Of a stretch of 24,568 nt of DNA, positions 6,860 through 14,496 are shown piece by piece; position 1 is the stretch's first letter, and every line of letters begins with the position of its first letter. Made by a program: the position numbers and the translations under genes. A model generated the notes under the pieces. That model was not told the origin of the DNA, made no database searches, and saw nothing but the letters and a program-made list of their open reading frames with translations. Origin of the DNA: Bacteroidota bacterium (GTDB taxonomy: Bacteria; Bacteroidota; Bacteroidia; Bacteroidales; WCHB1-69); assembly GCA_023413895.1 (NCBI GenBank), contig JAEZOU010000006.1:1-24568 (forward strand), in the 5' to 3' direction.

Positions 6860-7726
6860 TTAGTTTTCCGTTGCAGGTTGTTCTGCTTTTTCAGTAACTT
6901 TGGGTGCCGGGAAGTTAACGGCGCAGATAGCTCCCGTAGGACATTCGCTAACGCACTTACGGCAAAGTTTACATTTTTGATAATCTATATATGCCAATGA
7001 GTTTTCAACGGTGATAGCCTCGAATGGACATACTTTTGCACACTTTCCGCAGCCGATACACGCTACAGAACAGTTTTTCTTGGCAGCAGCACCTTTCTCT
7101 TTATTAACACAACTTACGAATACGCGTCTATTCATCTTTCCTTTTAAACGCAATTCGATGATGGAGCGAGGACAATTAGCAACGCACTTTCCGCAGCCTA
7201 CACATCTTTCTTCGTCAACAACGGGCATTTTGGTTTCGGGATTGATTGCGATAGCATCGAATGGGCACACTTTGACACAGTCGCCACAACCTAAGCACCC
7301 AAATATGCAGGCGCTTTCACCAGCAAATATGGATGTTGCAAAAGCGCAACTTACTGCAGAGTCGTAAAGTACTTTTGCCGGAGCATTCTCACACGTTCCA
7401 TTGCAGCGGACAACAGCAATTTTGGGCTCCATAATTACACTTTCAATCCCTAAAGCTTTCGCAATTTTTTGAATTGTCTCTGAAGAGGCACTTGGACAAG
7501 AACATCCTTCCATTGAGTTGTTATTCACCAATGTTTCTGCCATAGCTCTGCAACCTGCAAACCCACAGCCTCCACAATTCGCACCTGGTAAAAGTTCACA
7601 AACAATATCAATTCGAGGGTCTTCATGAACATAGAAAGCCTTTGATACAAAGTATAATATAATCGCAGCCAATAATCCAATTACGCCTAAAATCAAGGCT
7701 GCCGAAAGAATTAAATTTATGTGCAT
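6860..7726 (-). CDS. rnfB: Rnf electron transport complex subunit B
   Basis: This 288-residue subunit accepts electrons from ferredoxin for the Rnf complex. An N-terminal membrane helix (about residues 5-27) is followed by the RnfB-type cluster site with Cys51, Cys54, Cys59 and Cys76 (LLPGANCGGCGFAGC). Four further [4Fe-4S] motifs follow, beginning CLGCGDC, CVGCGKC, CIGCGKC and CKLCRKC, so it may carry five clusters, more than the short proteobacterial RsxB. The frame stays open to 7783, but the ATG at 7726 puts the membrane helix at the N-terminus and lies about 22 bp after a good promoter box. First gene of the rnfBC-oxidoreductase block. Confidence 0.93.
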   Translation of the reverse strand: MHINLILSAALILGVIGLLAAIILYFVSKAFYVHEDPRIDIVCELLPGANCGGCGFAGCRAMAETLVNNNSMEGCSCPSASSETIQKIAKALGIESVIMEPKIAVVRCNGTCENAPAKVLYDSAVSCAFATSIFAGESACIFGCLGCGDCVKVCPFDAIAINPETKMPVVDEERCVGCGKCVANCPRSIIELRLKGKMNRRVFVSCVNKEKGAAAKKNCSVACIGCGKCAKVCPFEAITVENSLAYIDYQKCKLCRKCVSECPTGAICAVNFPAPKVTEKAEQPATEN

Positions 7727-7748
7727 ATTCGTTATAATTTTTATTCTG

Positions 7749-7756
7749 CAAAGATA
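7749..7756 (-). promoter_or_regulatory. rnfB promoter, -7 box TATCTTTG
   Basis: TATCTTTG followed by CAG on the minus strand matches the Bacteroidota consensus. A TTGG element lies about 20 bp upstream. The start codon is 22 bp downstream. Confidence 0.75.
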
Positions 7757-7791
7757 AAAAAAAATTCTTACTTTTGCCAACAATTTTGTGA

Positions 7792-7803
7792 GAAAATATT
7801 TTC
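7792..7803. promoter_or_regulatory. 12-bp perfect palindrome in the divergent rnfB / BatA-domain gene region
   Basis: GAAAATATTTTC lies just upstream of the rnfB -33 region and between the two divergent genes. It could be an operator for a dimeric regulator, but AT-rich palindromes this short also arise by chance. Confidence 0.25.
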
Positions 7804-7907
7804 GAGAAAAATCTTTCTTGCAGAATCTCGTTGTAATTTAGTAATTGAACTAGGAATGCTATATAAATCAAGAATTAATATTGTAAAAGTCAAATAAATA
7901 AAACGCG

Positions 7908-9950
7908 ATGCAATTTACTCATCCAGAGTTTCTATATGGACTTCTTTTTATTCTGATACCTATATTTATTCATCTTTTTAATTTTAGAAGATATAGAACA
8001 ACTTATTTCTCTAATGTGAAGTTGTTGCAACATTTGGTAACTCAAACTAAACGTGAGTCTCAAATCAAGCAATGGATAGTACTCTTTCTTCGTATTTTGG
8101 GGATTGCCGCATTGGTGATTGCTTTTGCTCAGCCCTATATTCCAAATGAAAATGAAACCAAGTCTGGGAACTTGATTACCATTTTTATTGATAACTCCTT
8201 TTCAATGGATGCTGAATCGAAAAATGGAACCTTTTTGAACGAAGCAACTGATGTGGCGAAGAGTATTGTTAATGCGTATAGTTATGATGATGACTTTCTG
8301 TTGATTACGCAGGAACTTTCAGGGAAAATGTCACACGTTCTTAATAAAGATGAAATTTTGGAAAAGATTGATGAGGTGCAAATTTCAAACTATTCACATT
8401 CGTGGAATGATGTTTTGAACTTTTGGAAAAAAACTTCTCAAAATTTTTTGAAAGAACAAAAAAACAACTATTTTATCTCTGATTTTCAGGATAATTATGA
8501 TTTAGAACCTTTGAAAAAAGATACCCTTTCAACACAATATATTTTGCAAGTAGGAGCAAAAGAGTTGAATAATGTGAGTATTGATAGTTGCTGGTTTATG
8601 ACGCCTGTCTTAAAGCAAGGTTATCAGGTAACTTTGATGGTTCGCATATCTAACTATAGTCAGGACGATATACAGAAATTACCCGTTCGCTTGTACATAA
8701 ATGGTTCGCAAGTAACATCGGTTCCTGTTGATGTTAGAGCGCAAAGTTTTGCGGATGTCCCTCTGAATTATACGATCCGTAATAGTGGCATTCAGAAAGG
8801 AAAATTAGAAATTAACGATGCTCCGATTACTTTTGATGACCAGCTTTTCTTTACTTATAACGTAAGTGAAGAAGCAAGGATTGTTGTTATACAAGAGGAA
8901 GAAAATCGTTACTTATCAGCACTTTATGAAAAAGATTCTGTTTTTTCGTGTGAGGTGATGAATTTGAATAGTATCAATTATTCTCACTTCCCGGGAAGTC
9001 AGTTGGTGGTTTTAGACCAAGTGAAGAGTATCTCTACCGGGTTAGGTGATGAGTTGCAGAAGTATGTAAATGCAGGTGGAAATATTTTAGTATTTCCAAG
9101 TGCGGAGATGGACCCCACATCGTGGAGTGCGTTCCTTTCTGCAATGGAGGTGCCTATCTATAATGAGTTGGTTAGCAAAGAGGTGCGAATCGGGAAAATT
9201 AATTATGAAAGTGTCTATTTTAAAGATGCCATTGAACAAGGTGAAGAGAGAATATCAATGCCGATGGTTACTCAATATTTTAATTATTCAGTGGGGTCTG
9301 GTGCTGCAGAAACTATTCTAAACTTAGAAAATGGAGCTCAATTGTTGACGGGATTTCAGGTCGGTACAGGACGCGTGGTGCTTTCTGCTGTAGCCATGAA
9401 CGATAATTTCGGTGCGGCGCACAAAAATGCCATTTTCTTTATCCCATTGCATAATATTGGTATCTTGAGTCAAATTAGTATGAGACTTTATAATACATTG
9501 GGACAGAATTTGATGCAAGTTATTCCATTGCCAGAAAATGGTAATGTTGACCTCTTTACAATGAGGTCGGAAAGTAATGCTACAGAGTTCGTTCCAGAGC
9601 AGCGCACAACAGGCAAAGAGTTGATGCTCTATTTCCACGACCAAGTGCAGGAGTCTGGTTTTTACGATTTGGTAGGAAATGAACAAAAAATAGCAACATT
9701 AGCATTTAACTACAATCGTGCAGAGTCTAATTTAAGTTATCGTACAGATAAAGACATTGAACAGATGATAGAGGAAAGCAATGGTAAAATCCAGCCGTTA
9801 GATGTACAAACTAAGGATTTAACGCAGGAGATTCAAAATAAAATGCAAGGTAAACAATTGTGGCGCTATTTTATCTTTAGTGCATTACTCGCATTTCTAT
9901 TAGAAATATTGTTGCTTCGCTTTTTTGGTACAAATAAGGTGAAATCATAA
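7908..9950 (+). CDS. BatA-domain membrane protein with VWA-like region
   Basis: This 680-residue protein starts with the N-terminal BatA double-transmembrane domain: MQFTHPEFLYGLL.., a first helix (about 8-26), FRRYRTTYFSNV, then a second helix (about 57-77). A VWA-like segment follows, ITIFIDNSFSMDA, with a DxSxS metal-binding pattern. A long beta-rich region leads to a final helix (about 655-672), so the bulk is expected outside the cytoplasmic membrane. Many Bacteroidota encode such proteins near Bat or MoxR/DUF58 genes; here the DUF58 gene is 12 kb away. It is divergent from rnfB and followed closely by the methyltransferase-like gene. The exact function is unknown. Confidence 0.85.
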   Translation: MQFTHPEFLYGLLFILIPIFIHLFNFRRYRTTYFSNVKLLQHLVTQTKRESQIKQWIVLFLRILGIAALVIAFAQPYIPNENETKSGNLITIFIDNSFSMDAESKNGTFLNEATDVAKSIVNAYSYDDDFLLITQELSGKMSHVLNKDEILEKIDEVQISNYSHSWNDVLNFWKKTSQNFLKEQKNNYFISDFQDNYDLEPLKKDTLSTQYILQVGAKELNNVSIDSCWFMTPVLKQGYQVTLMVRISNYSQDDIQKLPVRLYINGSQVTSVPVDVRAQSFADVPLNYTIRNSGIQKGKLEINDAPITFDDQLFFTYNVSEEARIVVIQEEENRYLSALYEKDSVFSCEVMNLNSINYSHFPGSQLVVLDQVKSISTGLGDELQKYVNAGGNILVFPSAEMDPTSWSAFLSAMEVPIYNELVSKEVRIGKINYESVYFKDAIEQGEERISMPMVTQYFNYSVGSGAAETILNLENGAQLLTGFQVGTGRVVLSAVAMNDNFGAAHKNAIFFIPLHNIGILSQISMRLYNTLGQNLMQVIPLPENGNVDLFTMRSESNATEFVPEQRTTGKELMLYFHDQVQESGFYDLVGNEQKIATLAFNYNRAESNLSYRTDKDIEQMIEESNGKIQPLDVQTKDLTQEIQNKMQGKQLWRYFIFSALLAFLLEILLLRFFGTNKVKS

Positions 9951-9962
9951 AATTTTATAATA

Positions 9963-10742
9963 ATGGCATTAGTAGATTCTTTTCAGAAAAATGGAAGTTG
10001 GTTGTTTAAATATCGAGGTGTAATTCCTGTTGTCATATTCGTTTTAGCAATTCCATTTCTTTTTCAACGTGGTTTTCTTATTGAATATGCCGCACAAAAT
10101 TGTTGGGTGAAACCTACAATTTATGCAGTTTCAATTCTAACCTCCTTGCTCGGCTTGTTTGTGCGTTGCTATACCATAGGTACTACACCTCGAGGAACTT
10201 CAGGGAGAAATACAGAAAAACAAGTTGCTAAAGTTTTGAATACCAAAGGAATATATTCTGTTGTAAGACACCCTTTGTATTTGGGAAATTATCTAATGTG
10301 GGCAGGTATTTTGTTGGCAACATTACACATACCCATATTTATAGTTATCTCCTTGATTTACTGGATATATTATGAAAGAATTATGTTTACGGAAGAGGCC
10401 TATTTGGAATCCCAGTTTGGTGAACATTTTCGCCAGTGGTCGTTGCGTGTGCCTCCGTTTATTCCAGCATTAGGACAATTTGAACGCAGCGAAATCCCAT
10501 TCTCTTTCCGAACCGTTTTGCGACGTGAATATGCTGGTGTTTTGGCAATGACTTTGTTGTTTACTGGGTTGGATTACTTTACAGCCATTCAAATGAATTA
10601 TTCAGATTACACTCCTGATAATACATTCCAATGGTGCAGGCCCTCACTCTATATTCTTGTTGTTATTCTTCTAATAACCTTGACTTTGCGCACGTTAAAA
10701 CATCATACTAAGGCTTTAGATCGCCTCGAAGGAAGAGACTAA
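9963..10742 (+). CDS. Isoprenylcysteine/phospholipid methyltransferase-like membrane protein
   Basis: This 259-residue protein has about five to six membrane segments and the signature RHPLYLGNYLMWAG (about residues 101-114) of the ICMT/PEMT family, where the Arg-His-Pro motif lies at the S-adenosylmethionine site. A second conserved part, EEAYLESQFGEHFRQW, follows. Relatives methylate lipids or prenylated proteins; the substrate here is unknown. The gene starts 12 bp after the BatA-domain gene and ends 35 bp before the epimerase, so it is probably co-transcribed. Two further helices at the C-terminus (about 195-212 and 228-245) extend past the catalytic core. Confidence 0.8.
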   Translation: MALVDSFQKNGSWLFKYRGVIPVVIFVLAIPFLFQRGFLIEYAAQNCWVKPTIYAVSILTSLLGLFVRCYTIGTTPRGTSGRNTEKQVAKVLNTKGIYSVVRHPLYLGNYLMWAGILLATLHIPIFIVISLIYWIYYERIMFTEEAYLESQFGEHFRQWSLRVPPFIPALGQFERSEIPFSFRTVLRREYAGVLAMTLLFTGLDYFTAIQMNYSDYTPDNTFQWCRPSLYILVVILLITLTLRTLKHHTKALDRLEGRD

Positions 10743-10777
10743 TTTAATAATCATATTAACAATTTAAAAATAGAAAA

Positions 10778-11179
10778 ATGAACATTTCACACATCGAACA
10801 CATCGGTATTGCCGTTAAAAGTTTGGAAGAATCAATTCCTTATTATGAAAACATTTTAGGTTTAAAATGTTACAAAATTGAAGAAGTTGTTGATCAAAAG
10901 GTAAAAACAGCTTTCTTTATGGTAGGACAAACCAAAATAGAACTTTTGGAACCAACATCTCCAGAGAGTACTATTGCTAACTTTATTGAAAAGAAGGGCG
11001 AAGGAATGCACCATATCGCTTATAAAGTGGATAGCGTTAGCGAATCTTTGGCAGAAGCAGAAGGTAAAGGAGTTCGTTTGATTGATAAAGCTCCTCGTGG
11101 TGGTGCTGATGGCTTGAAAATTGCTTTCTTGCACCCAAAATCTACTTGTAGCGTTTTAACAGAACTTTGTGAAGAATAA
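10778..11179 (+). CDS. mce: Methylmalonyl-CoA epimerase
   Basis: This 133-residue glyoxalase-fold enzyme interconverts the R and S forms of methylmalonyl-CoA in the route between succinyl-CoA and propionyl-CoA. The family pattern is complete: IEHIGIAVKSLEES at the N-terminus with its metal-binding His, IELLEP, EGMHHIAYKV with a second His, and the C-terminal HPKST...VLTELCE. Length is standard. In relatives this gene often sits before the methylmalonyl-CoA decarboxylase genes; here it lies between a membrane methyltransferase and a lipoprotein, so it is separated from its pathway partners in this window. Confidence 0.95.
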   Translation: MNISHIEHIGIAVKSLEESIPYYENILGLKCYKIEEVVDQKVKTAFFMVGQTKIELLEPTSPESTIANFIEKKGEGMHHIAYKVDSVSESLAEAEGKGVRLIDKAPRGGADGLKIAFLHPKSTCSVLTELCEE

Positions 11180-11212
11180 AAGTTAATTTCTGATTTTTAA
11201 CAATATTATTGT

Positions 11213-12076
11213 ATGAAAATGTGGAAATCTATCTTGATAGTTCTTGCGATTTTTCTCTGTGCAGCATGTGGCGAAGAGGTTGAGAATATCTCACCGACTT
11301 GTGCCATTATTTCTCCCCAACAAGGAGCTCAGTTTACATACGGCATCTCTTTGAATGTGGAGGTTGCTGCTGATGATGAAGATGGTAATATCACTCACGT
11401 AATGCTATATGTTGATAATCGTGAAGTGGGAACCAAAACAGAAGCTCCATACATTTTCTATGTGCCAGCGTCTCGGTTAACGGTAGGTGCTCACATTATC
11501 AAGGCGATTGCTTACGATAATACTGGTGATGTTTGTCAACATAATCTTTCTATTCGTATCAATAGTGTACCAGAGGAAGTTACAAAGTATTCGGTAGGTG
11601 AATATTATCAGAAGGGTGCTACTCGTGGGGTGATTTACCAAATCAGCGCTGATAGTACGCACGGAATGTTGCTCTCTTTGGTTGAAAGTGAGGCAATGTG
11701 GGCAGATTTTTCTGCTGCAACATTACAAACCTTAGCCAATCACACCAATAGTGGAAAAGCCAATCATAATACGCTAAATATTAACTATGGTTTATCGGCT
11801 TTCCCAGCCGTGCTTTGGGCTGCAAATCTTAACGATGAAAATACAACCGGCTGGTATCTTCCTGCTAAAAATGAACTTACAGATATTCAAGAAGTAGTTG
11901 ATTTGTTGCAAAATACTCTTCAGCAGCATGGTGCACCAGCCATCGCAGAATCTTGTTATTGGAGTTCTACGGAAAGTTCTACTGAAAATGCTTGGGCTGT
12001 AGATTTTGGAACAGGGGAAGCCGTTCAGCGAACCAAAACCGATACATTAAGAATCAGAGCTATACGAGAATTCTAG
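11213..12076 (+). CDS. Lipoprotein with Ig-like domain and DUF1566/FISUMP-type C-terminus
   Basis: This 287-residue protein has a signal peptide with lipobox CAAC (Cys20), so it is probably membrane-anchored and exported. Residues ~28-115 form a bacterial Ig-like domain (ISPQQGAQF, DDEDGNITHVMLYVDNREVG, GAHIIKAIAYDNTGD). The C-terminal ~160 residues carry the DUF1566-type signatures GWYLPAKNELTDI, SCYWSSTES, AWAVDFGTG and a final RIRAIREF. Such domains are common in surface lipoproteins of Bacteroidota and Fibrobacter; their function is poorly defined. It ends the plus-strand group and is followed by a terminator. Confidence 0.8.
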   Translation: MKMWKSILIVLAIFLCAACGEEVENISPTCAIISPQQGAQFTYGISLNVEVAADDEDGNITHVMLYVDNREVGTKTEAPYIFYVPASRLTVGAHIIKAIAYDNTGDVCQHNLSIRINSVPEEVTKYSVGEYYQKGATRGVIYQISADSTHGMLLSLVESEAMWADFSAATLQTLANHTNSGKANHNTLNINYGLSAFPAVLWAANLNDENTTGWYLPAKNELTDIQEVVDLLQNTLQQHGAPAIAESCYWSSTESSTENAWAVDFGTGEAVQRTKTDTLRIRAIREF

Positions 12077-12130
12077 AAATAGATTAGTTGCTAATAATCT
12101 TTTTAGGTAACAGATTTATTATTTAAATAT

Positions 12131-12170
12131 CGGCTATTGTCTTTATCAAAAGATAGTAGCCGTTTTTTTA
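12131..12170 (+). terminator. Intrinsic terminator after the lipoprotein gene
   Basis: CGGCTA pairs with TAGCCG, with an inner imperfect stem (TCTTT with AAAGA), followed by a run of seven T residues. Confidence 0.8.
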
Positions 12171-12276
12171 TCATGCAGTAATTGAAAAAATTTATTGCTG
12201 TATAATTGAAATATCAGCAGATTCAAAAATAGTTCCAAAAAATCTTTCTCAAAACTGACAATATCAAAAATATTGG

Positions 12277-12284
12277 TATCTTTG
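12277..12284 (+). promoter_or_regulatory. pepD promoter, -7 box TATCTTTG
   Basis: TATCTTTG followed by CAG lies about 73 bp before the pepD start. An inverted repeat (CAATAT at 12259-12264, ATATTG at 12270-12275) sits just upstream. The leader contains a 6-bp hairpin, AATGCG (12301-12306) with CGCATT (12314-12319). Confidence 0.7.
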
Positions 12285-12356
12285 CAGGTTGTTAAATTGA
12301 AATGCGTTTTCGTCGCATTCACTGTAGAAAAGAATTATCAATAAAAAATAGTAGTT

Positions 12357-13811
12357 ATGAGTAACATCTTAGATCTATCCCCCAAACGTGTATTTTATTA
12401 TTTCAACGAAATTTGTCAAATTCCTCACCCTTCTAAAAAGGAAGCCAAAATGACAGAGTGGCTTATGGAAACAGGTAAAACTTTAGGTTTGCCTACCAAA
12501 CGTGATGCCATCGGTAATGTGTTGATTTCTAAGCCTGCCACCCCAGGAAAAGAAAATGTTACCCCCGTGATTTTCCAAAGTCACATGGATATGGTATGCG
12601 AAAAGAACGCAGACACCGATTTCGATTTCGATAAGGATGCTATCCAACCTTGGGTGGACGGAGAGTGGTTGAAGGCCAAAGGAACAACTCTCGGCGCTGA
12701 CGATGGTATCGGTATGGCAATTCAATTGGCACTTTTGGAAGATAAATCTATTGAACATGGTCCAATTGAATGCTTGTTTACGGTAGATGAAGAAACTGGA
12801 CTTACGGGTGCTGAACATCTTGAAGCTGGGTTTATGAACGGAAAAATGTTGCTAAATTTAGATTCTGAAGATGAAGGTGAGTTCTTTATTGGTTGCGCTG
12901 GTGGAAAAGATACACAAGCATTTTTCGATTGTGAATATGTGCCAGTTCCTAAAGGTTATGTAGCTTATAATGTGATTGTAAAAGGTTTACAAGGTGGTCA
13001 CTCTGGAGATGATATCAATAAAGGAAGAGGTAATGCTGTGAAATTGTTAAACCGTATCCTCTGGAACTCTTACCAATATTTCGACCTTTTCATTGCTTCT
13101 ATTGATGCGGGAAATCTACGCAATGCTATCGCTCGCGAAGGTAAAGCACACGTAATTGTTCCCGAAGCAAAAAAAGCTGAGTTTGAAAGTTATCTCAATG
13201 AAATGGATGGAATCTATAAAAAAGAGTATGCCGTAACTGACCCAGGTGTAATGGTGGCTTTCGAAGCTGCTCCAATGCCAGAGAAGGTTTGGGACGAATA
13301 TCTACAAGTAGATGTGATGAATGCATTATATGTTTGCCCTCATGGAGTGTTGGCAATGTCGCAAGATATTGAAAATTTTGTGGAAACTTCTACCAATTTG
13401 GCTTCTGTAAAGGTGAAAGATAATCGTATAGTGATTTCTACAAGCCAAAGAAGTTCTGTGGAATCTAAAAAACAGGATGCTGTAGATATGGTGTCTGCAA
13501 CTTTCTACTCTGTAGGCGCTTCCGAAGTTATTAATGGCGATGGCTATCCAGGTTGGACTCCTAATCCAAATTCCGAAGTGATGAAAGTGCTCGATACAGC
13601 ATACCAAAATCTTTTCCACAAAAAACCAGCTATCAAGGCTATTCATGCTGGTCTCGAGTGTGGACTCTTTTCATTGAAATATCCAAATTTAGATATGGTT
13701 TCTTACGGTCCAACTTTGCGCGGTGTGCACTCTCCAGATGAAAAATTGCAAATTGCTACTGTTCAACAAGTTTGGGACTTAACAGTGGAATTTTTGAAGA
13801 TCTTAAAATAA
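12357..13811 (+). CDS. pepD: Aminoacyl-histidine dipeptidase (M20C family)
   Basis: This 484-residue zinc peptidase hydrolyses dipeptides such as Xaa-His in the cytoplasm. The M20 metal and catalytic pattern is complete: QSHMDMVC (His and Asp of HxD, about residues 78-85), GADDGIGMA with the bridging Asp, DEETGLTGAE with the catalytic Glu, NLDSEDEGEFFIGCAGG and the late IHAGLECGLF segment with the last metal-binding His. Length is typical. It has its own promoter and is followed after 5 bp by the HAD phosphatase gene, so the two probably form one transcript. Confidence 0.93.
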   Translation: MSNILDLSPKRVFYYFNEICQIPHPSKKEAKMTEWLMETGKTLGLPTKRDAIGNVLISKPATPGKENVTPVIFQSHMDMVCEKNADTDFDFDKDAIQPWVDGEWLKAKGTTLGADDGIGMAIQLALLEDKSIEHGPIECLFTVDEETGLTGAEHLEAGFMNGKMLLNLDSEDEGEFFIGCAGGKDTQAFFDCEYVPVPKGYVAYNVIVKGLQGGHSGDDINKGRGNAVKLLNRILWNSYQYFDLFIASIDAGNLRNAIAREGKAHVIVPEAKKAEFESYLNEMDGIYKKEYAVTDPGVMVAFEAAPMPEKVWDEYLQVDVMNALYVCPHGVLAMSQDIENFVETSTNLASVKVKDNRIVISTSQRSSVESKKQDAVDMVSATFYSVGASEVINGDGYPGWTPNPNSEVMKVLDTAYQNLFHKKPAIKAIHAGLECGLFSLKYPNLDMVSYGPTLRGVHSPDEKLQIATVQQVWDLTVEFLKILK

Positions 13812-13816
13812 TTCTG

Positions 13817-14446
13817 ATGAAGACCATTAATCTTACCTCCGTCAAAAATATTATTTTGGATTTGGGAGGTGTCATATATGACATCCGCTATGAAAACATA
13901 GCGGATGTTTTTAAATCGTACGGAATTGACAATTTTACAAAATATTATACCCAAGCACAACAATCAGAAGCGATTGATCTTTTTGAAGAGGGAAAAATAT
14001 CAACTGAAAAGTTTAGAGAATACATACGCTCTATTTCCCCCATCTCATTGACAGATAGCCAAATTGATAATGCTTGGAATGCAATTATGATTGATATTCC
14101 GTCAGAAAGAATTGATTTTCTGAAAAAACTGAAAGAGAAATATCGCTTGTTCCTATTCAGTAATACTAATCAACTTAATTACGATTTTTATATCCCTTTT
14201 GTAAAAAAGAAATTTGGTTACAACATCTTTGATACACTTTTTGAAAAGGCATATTTCTCCCATATCTTGCAGATGAGAAAACCAAATCCAGAAGGGTTTC
14301 AAACTATCTGTAAAGAAAATGGTTTAATACCTTCGGAAACATTATTTATTGATGATACTGAACGCCATATTCAAGGTGCAGAACGTTGCGGGTTGCAAAC
14401 ATTATGGTTACAAGGCGAACTTTGTGATATGGATTTTCTGTTGTAA
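13817..14446 (+). CDS. HAD-superfamily phosphatase, YihX-like
   Basis: This 209-residue protein has HAD motif I as LDLGGVIYD (about residues 13-21), motif II FSNTN, the lysine motif in MRKPNPEGF and motif III FIDDTERHIQGAE. The DxG form of motif I, where the second Asp is replaced, together with RKP, points to the YihX-type sugar-phosphate phosphatase group. The substrate is not known. An in-frame start at 13772 would overlap pepD; the ATG at 13817, 5 bp after pepD, places motif I at the normal distance from the N-terminus. Confidence 0.82.
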   Translation: MKTINLTSVKNIILDLGGVIYDIRYENIADVFKSYGIDNFTKYYTQAQQSEAIDLFEEGKISTEKFREYIRSISPISLTDSQIDNAWNAIMIDIPSERIDFLKKLKEKYRLFLFSNTNQLNYDFYIPFVKKKFGYNIFDTLFEKAYFSHILQMRKPNPEGFQTICKENGLIPSETLFIDDTERHIQGAERCGLQTLWLQGELCDMDFLL

Positions 14447-14496
14447 ATGAACCTTTTGATAGAGATGTAAGTTACAGTTTTTTTAATCTATATAGT

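Noticed and set aside
7011..7367. 118-codon plus-strand ORF opposite rnfB
   Set aside because: It is the antisense shadow of the repeated cysteine motifs of rnfB; no promoter, and the product is repetitive for that reason only.
7727..7783. Longer N-terminus for rnfB
   Set aside because: It would begin upstream of the good TATCTTTG promoter box and put extra residues before the membrane helix.
13772..13816. Upstream start for the HAD phosphatase
   Set aside because: It would overlap the pepD end by 40 bp and add residues before the conserved N-terminal strand; the ATG at 13817 fits better.
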